From positions 1 to 64,000 of the IMG/VR virus record IMGVR_UViG_3300032223_002658: a stretch of 64,000 bases of DNA; one strand, written 5' to 3'. Below are positions 1 through 7,500 of the stretch, one piece after another. Every line of letters begins with the position of its first letter. The stretch's first letter is position 1. The notes under the pieces are model-generated. The model was not told the DNA's origin. It worked only from the letters and a program-made list of their open reading frames with translations, and searched no databases. This DNA comes from a virus. Both the position numbers and the translations under genes were made by a program.

Positions 1-1
1 T

Positions 2-289
2 ATAGACAGAGAGTTCATAAATGAGCACGCACAACAAGCCAAAGATTATTTTAGGGTTGCGCTAATAGAACAAATAGAAAAATATGGTGTTCCAACTAAT
101 GTAACTCGCGCATACGGTGGTGGTCCAATAGAAGCAGTTAAATCAAAAGAGGATTCTTCTGAAAGACAACGCAGAGTAAAAGAAGATCTTGAAGACGCAA
201 TTGCTAAAATATTGAAGAAGGGCGATCCAAAACAAATAGCAGCATTGAAAATTCTTGCGCAAAAAGCTGGCGTTCAACTTAAAATATAG
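2..289 (+). CDS. Hypothetical phage protein, C-terminal part (5' end outside window)
   Basis: An open frame runs in from the left edge and ends with TAG at 287-289. About 95 residues are visible. They are highly charged and helical, with Lys/Glu-rich stretches and an ending AGVQLKI, and show no motif I recognise. It lies 10 nt before the next tail gene in the same direction, so it belongs to the head-tail or neck module by position only. The start codon and N-terminus are outside the window. Confidence 0.7.
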   Translation: MDREFINEHAQQAKDYFRVALIEQIEKYGVPTNVTRAYGGGPIEAVKSKEDSSERQRRVKEDLEDAIAKILKKGDPKQIAALKILAQKAGVQLKI

Positions 290-299
290 GAAAATAAAT

Positions 300-1244
300 A
301 TGCCATTCAGAGACATTAAATATTTAGGACAGTATAGTGCTCGCTCACAAATCCGCGAAAATTTGATTTGGAGATTGAGAGAGGCCTTTACAAATATTGG
401 ATCTTATTATAATGTAAGTTCTGGAACTTATTCTTATGATGGTATAACAGATATGTGTTTATTAAAGCCAGCTTTCAGATCTGAGATATCAAGCACATCT
501 ACTGGATATAAATTTTGGCAAGGCATAAGCCCTGATTGGGTTTGGGAATCTGCTTCCTCTCAATATGATGGTGGAGAAAATCCAATAGTCGTTTCTGGTG
601 TCACAATAAATGGCACTTTTTATCCCACTGGTACAATTGGTCAGTATGCTTTTTATGTTGATTATTCTCGTGGAGGAATTGTTTTTAATAATGAGCTTAA
701 CTCAAATACTCAAATTTACTGCAATAGATCTGAAAGAGCCGTATTTATATATCCAACAAAGTCTTCAAAGTATAAAACTCTTTTTGTTGAGCACTTAAAA
801 AGATTTGAGAATTATACTCCAGGCTCTGGAAATGATTCAATGCCAAACGAATTAAGATCATTTCTACCAGCAGTATTTGTCGATGTCACGCAATCAAATG
901 GAGAGCCTTTCCAACTTGGCGATATAACCAATTTACAACACTACACAATATCACTAGATGTTATTGCAGAAGATGCTGCTTTACATGATACGCTTGTTGA
1001 TGCTACGCTATCGCTAGCAAGCCAAGGAATAAAAATGTTTGATGTAAATCAAGTTGTATCAAACAAAAAAATGCCTTTAAATTATAAAGGTGAGGTTGAG
1101 AACAAAACTACATCTGATGCATTATATACGCTATACCCATGGAAAACTGGAAGATTTGATAATAATCCAGTTGAAATAGAAGGGTATACTGCTCTTCCAC
1201 TATATAAATCTACAGTAACAATAGATTTTGAGATAGTATCATAA
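300..1244 (+). CDS. Probable tail completion / neck protein
   Basis: A 314-aa protein placed directly before the major tail tube gene, where siphoviruses and myoviruses encode tail terminator or completion proteins. I start it at the ATG at 300 (MPFRDIKYLGQ), which follows AGGAAA; the frame is open further upstream from a TTG at 255, but that would overlap the preceding gene. The sequence is Tyr/Ser/Asn-rich with alternating hydrophobic residues typical of beta-rich virion proteins. No enzyme motif or signal peptide is seen. The function is inferred from position. Confidence 0.6.
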   Translation: MPFRDIKYLGQYSARSQIRENLIWRLREAFTNIGSYYNVSSGTYSYDGITDMCLLKPAFRSEISSTSTGYKFWQGISPDWVWESASSQYDGGENPIVVSGVTINGTFYPTGTIGQYAFYVDYSRGGIVFNNELNSNTQIYCNRSERAVFIYPTKSSKYKTLFVEHLKRFENYTPGSGNDSMPNELRSFLPAVFVDVTQSNGEPFQLGDITNLQHYTISLDVIAEDAALHDTLVDATLSLASQGIKMFDVNQVVSNKKMPLNYKGEVENKTTSDALYTLYPWKTGRFDNNPVEIEGYTALPLYKSTVTIDFEIVS

Positions 1245-1246
1245 TT

Positions 1247-1255
1247 GTGTATATT
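1247..1255 (+). promoter_or_regulatory. GTGTATATT promoter for the major tail tube gene
   Basis: GTG followed by the -10-like hexamer TATATT, starting 2 nt after the stop of the preceding gene. The expected start of transcription falls just before AAGGAG at 1259-1264, so the tube gene would have a short leader with a strong Shine-Dalgarno. It belongs to the recurrent GTGTAT family described in the findings. Confidence 0.5.
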
Positions 1256-1275
1256 TACAAGGAGATAAATCTTAA

Positions 1276-2427
1276 ATGGCTGACAACAAAAGACTCTATT
1301 ACGCTACATACGGCGCTGGTATTTCAAGAAATAGCACTAGCGCTGGAATTTCAACAGGCTGGATTCCGGTAAGCGGTCTTCAGACTGTTGGTATAAATAC
1401 TACATTCAACATAGATGAAGTATTCCAGCTTGGTCAATTAGATACTTTTGATAATCCAGAAAACATGCCACAAATAGAATGTACCATGGAACAACTTTTT
1501 TGTGGTTCAACTCTATTACCAATGCTTGCGACTCAAGGTGCTACAACAGGCACTCTTGTTGGTAGATTTTCAAATGAAACATGCAACATTGCTGTAGGTT
1601 TCTGGAGTGACACAACTGATATTATTGGTACTGGCACTGGTTATGGCAATGCTCCAAGCGGAACATGCATAATGAGCGGTATGTATGTAAGCTCAATCAC
1701 TGTAAATATGCCTGTTGATGGAAACATGAGCAACAGTGTGACATTTGTTGGAAACAACAAGCTTTGGGTTTATGGCACTGGTACAGCTGGTCAAGGTCCA
1801 GCCACTGGTTACTATCCAACAAGCTTTGGTGCTGCAATTGAATCAACTGGCGTTCGCAGAAGATTTAGCTTCAATCCAACCGGTTCAATTCTTCCAAGAA
1901 GTGTTGCCGGTGTAAGACCAATTGCTGCATTCAGCGCATCTCTACCAGCATCTGGGCAAAGTGCAACAGGCGAAGATGGCGGATACTTACCAAGAATTCA
2001 ATCTATTCAAATTACCACTGACTTTGGCAGACCAGAGATCTTCCAGCTTGGTAAGCGTTCACCATACTGCCGTTACATCGATTTCCCTGTTGAAGTAAAA
2101 ACAACTATTGAAATTGTTGACCGTGGTGGTGACAAGATCGTTGCTCTTGATAGCCAAACCAACTTGACAAATGAGCCAATCATAATTGGCCTTGAAGATA
2201 ATACAATCTTTGATCTTGGCCTAAAGAACAAACTCACATCAATTTCAAATAGTGGTGGTGACACAGGTAAGGGTAATAGAAAAACTACTTATAACTACAG
2301 CAACTATAACTCTTTCTATATCAGAGATCAAAAAGACATAACAAGCACAAGCATAAAGACACAGCTTCTATCTACTGGTGGAGCTTCAGTTGCAGTCGCT
2401 GGAACCTTCTCTGGAACCCCAACTTAA
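1276..2427 (+). CDS. Major tail tube protein
   Basis: A 383-aa protein rich in Gly, Ser, Thr and Asn with few charged residues, typical of an abundant beta-sandwich tail tube subunit. It precedes the chaperone-like genes and the tape measure, the canonical position of the tube gene. It has the strongest ribosome binding site of the tail region (AAGGAG, 11 nt before the ATG), its own promoter upstream and an intrinsic terminator directly downstream, as expected for a protein made in very high copy. The start MADNKRLYYATYG is clear. It could instead be a sheath-like or decoration protein, but no sheath-like fold motif is visible. Confidence 0.7.
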   Translation: MADNKRLYYATYGAGISRNSTSAGISTGWIPVSGLQTVGINTTFNIDEVFQLGQLDTFDNPENMPQIECTMEQLFCGSTLLPMLATQGATTGTLVGRFSNETCNIAVGFWSDTTDIIGTGTGYGNAPSGTCIMSGMYVSSITVNMPVDGNMSNSVTFVGNNKLWVYGTGTAGQGPATGYYPTSFGAAIESTGVRRRFSFNPTGSILPRSVAGVRPIAAFSASLPASGQSATGEDGGYLPRIQSIQITTDFGRPEIFQLGKRSPYCRYIDFPVEVKTTIEIVDRGGDKIVALDSQTNLTNEPIIIGLEDNTIFDLGLKNKLTSISNSGGDTGKGNRKTTYNYSNYNSFYIRDQKDITSTSIKTQLLSTGGASVAVAGTFSGTPT

Positions 2428-2447
2428 TATAAGTTTTACAACAAAAA

Positions 2448-2478
2448 TAAAGACCCGGCCAAACAGCCGGGTTCTTTC
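2448..2478 (+). terminator. Intrinsic terminator after the tail tube gene
   Basis: ACCCGGC (2453-2459) pairs with GCCGGGT (2466-2472) around a 6-nt loop. The stem extends outward through AAAG and CTTT with a one-base bulge and is followed by TCTTTCT. It lies 20 nt after the tube stop codon, and a new promoter follows immediately at 2479. Confidence 0.8.
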
Positions 2479-2484
2479 TATAAT
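2479..2484 (+). promoter_or_regulatory. TATAAT -10 box exactly 5 nt before a GTG start
   Basis: A perfect TATAAT hexamer at 2479-2484 is followed by ATAAA and then the GTG start codon at 2490. A transcript starting about 6 nt after the hexamer would begin at the start codon, giving a leaderless mRNA. There is no Shine-Dalgarno upstream of this GTG. Confidence 0.6.
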
Positions 2485-2489
2485 ATAAA

Positions 2490-3533
2490 GTGGAATTATC
2501 TTCAGAAAAAATTGCTTCAATTATATCTGGAGAATTTTCTATTTCAGTACATGGAAAAAGTTTTGTATACAAACAACCTGGCTTGATGACCATAAACAAA
2601 GTTTTAAGAAGATATGGAAACATAGAAGAAAACTTAAAAAAAGATGGATTCTTGACAGAAGAGGAAGAGAAAAAACTTCTTTATGAAAAAGGGTTATGGT
2701 CTGATGAGCTTGAAGAAATGGTTCGTTCATCAAAAGAAACAATAATACAATTAAGTTCAGCAATAGTTGATGCGGAGTTCAGATCTGTTGAAAAAAACTT
2801 TTTAACAAATAAAAAAAGAGAGCTAGAAAAACTAATATCAAAGCTTAATTCTGACAAGAATACTTTTATATATCAAACCATTGCGTATAATAAAATAAAA
2901 CTTGAGTATATGTATCTTCTTCCGTACACCATTTTTTTAAATGGCAATAAATACTGGAACACAGTAGAAGAGTTTGATAATGATACGGACTCAGGTTTAA
3001 TAAATGAAATAATAAATGCTGTTTCTGGCTCATTTTATTCAGAGGCAGAAATACGTAAAATGGCTAGATCAGAACCTTGGAGATCAATGTGGAAAACTTA
3101 CTCAAAAGGTGGTGGTCAGCTATTTGATTGTCCAATTGCTGATATGTGCAGATCACAAAGAGACTTATGTTATTGGTCTAATATATATGATAATGTATTT
3201 GATAGTCATGAAAGACCAGATTGGTCAATCATAGATGATGATTCTGAATTGGATATTTGGTTTGAAAATCAATATAATAAAGCCACAAAGACTGCAAGTT
3301 CTGGGCCAATAAGCATGAATCCAAAAATAGCAAATGCAAAAGAAGTATTTGTTGTTGCAGAGACACCAAAAGATGCAGAAAAAGTGTATTCAAAAATGAA
3401 TACGTCGGCAGCTCTTTCAGATATAAAACAAAGGAACAAGACGCTGCTGGATTCTGGAGTAATGGCTGAATATCAATTGCCGGATGTAAAAGTTGATATA
3501 CAAATGCAGCAAAACAGGAACCAAATGCAATGA
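2490..3533 (+). CDS. Tail assembly chaperone-like protein 1
   Basis: A 347-aa protein starting at GTG, a choice supported by the TATAAT box 5 nt upstream. The N-terminal half has a small beta region (VHGKSFVYKQPGL) followed by long charged helices; the C-terminal half is Trp/Tyr/Asp-rich with Cys residues at CPIADMCRSQRDLC. It lies between tail tube and tape measure, the standard place for tail assembly chaperones, and resembles the gene at 3885 in its opening architecture (short beta segment, then G-F..E.E....L.E.GL). It shares ATGA with the next gene, so translation is coupled. Chaperone role is inferred from position. Confidence 0.5.
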   Translation: MELSSEKIASIISGEFSISVHGKSFVYKQPGLMTINKVLRRYGNIEENLKKDGFLTEEEEKKLLYEKGLWSDELEEMVRSSKETIIQLSSAIVDAEFRSVEKNFLTNKKRELEKLISKLNSDKNTFIYQTIAYNKIKLEYMYLLPYTIFLNGNKYWNTVEEFDNDTDSGLINEIINAVSGSFYSEAEIRKMARSEPWRSMWKTYSKGGGQLFDCPIADMCRSQRDLCYWSNIYDNVFDSHERPDWSIIDDDSELDIWFENQYNKATKTASSGPISMNPKIANAKEVFVVAETPKDAEKVYSKMNTSAALSDIKQRNKTLLDSGVMAEYQLPDVKVDIQMQQNRNQMQ

Positions 3534-3907
3534 ATTACAGGGAAGCGCGAGAAAAAATAAAACTAATACAAGCGCAAAGACTAAAAGAACTAAATTGCAA
3601 CAGATGTGAAGAAATATTGAAGAAATCAACAGCTTCTCATGTTGATACAGTATTTGTTGGAGCTGTTTCAAAAATAGAAGAATTCTTTGGTATTTTATGG
3701 GGAGAATCAGAAGAGCTTGAAGAAGAGTCAATGACAGCAGAACAGAAAAAATGGTACAATAAGTTTATGGATTTGCGAGATGCCATTTTTGATCAAGGAA
3801 ATCTTGAAAAAAAGAAAATGCTCAATGAAATTGGATGCTTTAAAATAACACTGAAGGACACTAAAATACATGCAGGAAACAAAAATGGAAAACGTCAAGA
3901 TATTTGA
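3530..3907 (+). CDS. Small helical protein of the tail chaperone cluster
   Basis: A 125-aa Lys/Glu-rich helical protein with one CNRC motif near residue 23 and a Trp-Tyr motif (KKWYNKFMDLRD) near residue 72. The ATG overlaps the stop of the previous gene as ATGA, and its 3' end overlaps the start of the next gene by 23 nt. I do not recognise the family. Its place between tube and tape measure suggests a role in tail assembly. Confidence 0.5.
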   Translation: MNYREAREKIKLIQAQRLKELNCNRCEEILKKSTASHVDTVFVGAVSKIEEFFGILWGESEELEEESMTAEQKKWYNKFMDLRDAIFDQGNLEKKKMLNEIGCFKITLKDTKIHAGNKNGKRQDI

Positions 3908-4550
3908 GTACAACAACCAAAAGTACAAGATAGTAAAGCCATCAAACAAAACTCGCAGAGAAAGCGATGCTGTATATGCTAAAGCTTATAGAGAAGCCAT
4001 AGCAAGTGGTCTATTTCTAGAAGCTGAAATTGAAAAAATTCTAAAAGAACGCGGCCTAGATAGGTATTCTCAAGAAGAGTCAAGAAAAGAAACAGAAAAG
4101 CAAATTGATAGGCTTCTGGTTAAACTAGAACTTTGTAATAAAAAAGAAGATGGGTTGCCAATTGTAGATCAAATAAAAGACTTGCGAAAGATCATGGATG
4201 AAGTTGACAGCGCTAGATATGAGTTGAATTCACAATCAGCGAATCTGTTCGCAGAAAATAAAAGATTTAATTATTATGCTTTTGCTTGCTGCTCAATGGA
4301 ATCAGGCGAAAAGGTTTGGAGTTCATTTAAAGAGTTTGAAGAAGATGATTCTGATTTGGCAAACAAGGCAGCTACAGAAATAATGGCTTTTATCTATGAG
4401 GGCACACAAGAAATTTTAAGACAGATTGAAAAAATGAGACCAGAAAATGAATGGCTTGAGAAGCATGGAGAAAAACCAAACAAGTCATTTATAGATGATG
4501 CAATCAAGGAAAAGACTCCAAAGCAGAAAAAAAAGACCTCAGTTAAATAA
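3885..4550 (+). CDS. Tail assembly chaperone-like protein 2
   Basis: A 221-aa charged, mainly helical protein ending in a Lys-rich tail (KQKKKTSVK). The ATG at 3885 is chosen because AGGA lies 7 nt upstream; another in-frame ATG at 3870 would lengthen it by 5 residues and has no such site. It opens with a short beta segment (KIFEYNNQKYKIVKPS) and then E-rich helices, like the protein at 2490, which suggests the two are distant paralogs. It is the last gene before the tape measure. The role is inferred from position. Confidence 0.5.
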   Translation: MENVKIFEYNNQKYKIVKPSNKTRRESDAVYAKAYREAIASGLFLEAEIEKILKERGLDRYSQEESRKETEKQIDRLLVKLELCNKKEDGLPIVDQIKDLRKIMDEVDSARYELNSQSANLFAENKRFNYYAFACCSMESGEKVWSSFKEFEEDDSDLANKAATEIMAFIYEGTQEILRQIEKMRPENEWLEKHGEKPNKSFIDDAIKEKTPKQKKKTSVK

Positions 4551-4559
4551 AAACCTCTA

Positions 4560-4568
4560 GTGTATAAT
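4560..4568 (+). promoter_or_regulatory. GTGTATAAT promoter for the tape measure gene
   Basis: GTG plus a perfect TATAAT hexamer, 16 nt before the GTG start of the tape measure gene. The promoter sits between the arms of a dyad, CCTCTA at 4554-4559 and TAGAGG at 4572-4577. The right arm also carries the Shine-Dalgarno AGAGG. Confidence 0.55.
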
Positions 4569-4584
4569 ACATAGAGGATTACTA

Positions 4585-7500
4585 GTGGCTGAGGACTTCT
4601 TTTTAAGATTTGGTGCAATAGTTAGCACTGTAAGAATTAATCAAGCGGCGCTTAAAAGCGCTTCTGATGCTATAAAATCTGCTATAGGCACAAAAGCTGC
4701 CGTAGATATAGATGTTAATTTCAAACAAGGTGACGCCAAACTTGTTGTTGACCAGATAAAAAAAATCCAAAAAGAAGCCTCGGATATATTTGGTAAAGCT
4801 CGTGTTGGTGGAGGAAGCGCCACTCCAAAACAAATAGAGCTTCTTGTAAAAAATCTTGAATCTGTACGAGCTGCATCAGTTTCAGTTAATGAAGCTTTAA
4901 AGTTAATAAATATTAATCCATCTTCTTTCAAGGGTGCTGAAAATATAAAAACCGAGCTGCTTAAACTTCAACAAGAGTTGAGGGTTTTAAGAAGAGAGGG
5001 TGAAGCAAAAGTAAAAATAAACTTTGATGAGCAGGCGCTTGACAGAGCATTAGAAAAAACACAAAGACTAAAAACATCCATACAATCAAGACAAAACGTT
5101 TTAGGTTCAGCAATATCTCAATACATCAGAGCGCGCTCAACTCAAGAAGAACAAAGGGTGCAACTTTCACCTGGATATGTACCACAGTCAAGGTTTGATA
5201 TCAGAGCAGAAGCTCTTGCGATGTTTAAACCAAAGTCAGCTAAAGATCTTGATGATGTAAACAATCTAATCAATAAAGTCCGAGCAAAAACGCAGGATGT
5301 AACATCTGCTGTATTTGAACAAACAAAAGCTGTAAAAGAACAATCAAAAGAGGAGAGGATTCGTGTAGCAAATGCAGAGCGCCTATTTGCTATTGAGCAA
5401 CAGATACAAAAAACGATAGAGAGAGAGGTTGCTTCTGAATCCGCACGCGTAAAATTGGCAGCTGCAAAAGGTATTGCATATACGCCAAAAAGTAGAGCAG
5501 ACATAGAGGCGTCTATTAGATCTTCACCAGAAGTAGCTGGAGCTTTAGGGTCTGGACAAGTAAGCAGGCTGCAAACAATGCAAGCAAATGCTGTTTTAAG
5601 AGCGCAACAAGAAACAGCATTAAGATCAGAAAGACAAGCTCTAAAAGAAGTAAATGCTCTTGAATCAAATAAATCAAGATTACTTGATCAAGAAGAAAAA
5701 AAACGCTCACAAATTAGAAAAAATTTGCAAGATGTGTACGATACTCTTTCAAAAATAAATACAATCGCCGCAAAATCTGGCGGTCAATATAATCCACTTT
5801 CAAAAAGAGATCTTGCGCAGAGAGCACTGGATGTATCCGGTCTTAATGGAGTAGACATTTCAACACTTTCTGGTGGCAGGCTTGATTCAACACTGGGAGC
5901 CACAAAAAAGAAAACAAAAGAAGCAAAAGAAGCAATGGCTGAGTTCAAAGACATGCTTCGCGGTGTTGAGCGTGGAACAGTAAGCCCACTGCAATTTATT
6001 TCTCGTTTTGGAGATTCATTTCAGAGACTTGGCGCTCAAGTCACATTGGCAACCCAAAGAATACTTGGTTATGTAGTTGGCGCATCTGCTGTTTATGGAA
6101 CAATAGCATTTATAAGACAATCAACTGAAGAATTTTTTGCTCTTGAGCAACAACTCACAAAAGTCGCTCAAACAATGGAAAGAACTGGAAATGCAAAAGA
6201 AAGAGCAACTCAACTTTCTGGATTTGTAAAATCAACTGGCGCTGAATTAGGAATAGAACCATCAAAATTAGCATCTGGCATCAGTACACTTGCTCAAGCT
6301 GGATATACTGATGTTGCACAAATAGAAGAAGCAATACGCGCTGTATCCGAAGCTCAACTTGGACCAAGTTTTGGAAATCAAGAACAAATAATAGATGGTT
6401 TAATTGCTACTTACAGACAATTTAATTTAACGCTAAGCGATACAAGAACAATTCTTGATGTAATAAATCAGTTTTCAAAAGAATATGCTGTCGAATCAAA
6501 AGACATATTTGAGATAATTAAACGTGGTGGCTCTGCATTTTCTGTTCTTGGTGGATCATTTGAAGGGTTTGTAAAAATTTCATCTGCTTTAAGACAAGAA
6601 ACAAGAGAGTCTGCATCAGCAATAGGAACATCGTTAAAAACAATAACGACTTCTTTATTTAAACCAAAATTTGAAAAATTCTTATTTAAACTTGATCCAA
6701 AAATTCTTGAAGAACTTGACCCTGAAAGAAGATTATTTGCAGTATCAAAAGCATTTGGAAAGTTGAATGGTCCATCAGAAAAAGTTGCTGCAATACAAGA
6801 ATTTATTGATGTCAGAAATGCTCCTAGAGTTCTAGCATTATTTCAAGCATTATCAAAAGAAGCCGACAATTTAAATGAAACAGCTTCTAGAGCTGCAGGC
6901 TCAATACTTAGAGATGCAATTATAAAGCTTGATACAGTTGGTAATGCTATAGACAGGGCAAAAATATCTTTACAAAATGCAGCTATAAATCTTTATGATA
7001 ATCCATTTGCCGTTCAATTTATTAAAACAGTAAGTGGATTCTCTGCTGGAGTTGGAAATTTATTAGCTAGCAAAGTTGTTGGAACTGTAACAGCACCAGC
7101 TATTGCGGGAACTGCAATATATGCTCTTACAAATATAATAAGATCATCTATACAAACATATTTGAATTTAATTAATTCAAATAATAAACTTGCTTTAAAT
7201 CTTGAAAAACTAAATGCAAGCATGGCAATATTAAATAATTCATTTGTCGCATACTCAGGAAAAGGGTCTATTATAGCCGGAGGTGTTGGTGGAGCAGCTG
7301 GTAGTGCTGGTGGTGGAGCAAAAGGAATATTTGGAAAAATAGGTGGGTTTTTTGGAACTAATTTAGGTCAAAGCATAGCGGGATTTGTTGGTTCTTCATT
7401 TATAGATCAAATATCTTCATCGGTTCAAGAATCAAATCCTGGTGCTGCTGGTGGATTAAAAATTGCTTCTGGTGGATTGCAGGGTTTTGCAATAAGCAGG

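Noticed and set aside
3500-3907. Programmed frameshift between chaperone genes
   Set aside because: No clear slippery heptamer was seen near 3530 or 3885, and each gene has its own start codon with overlap or ribosome site.
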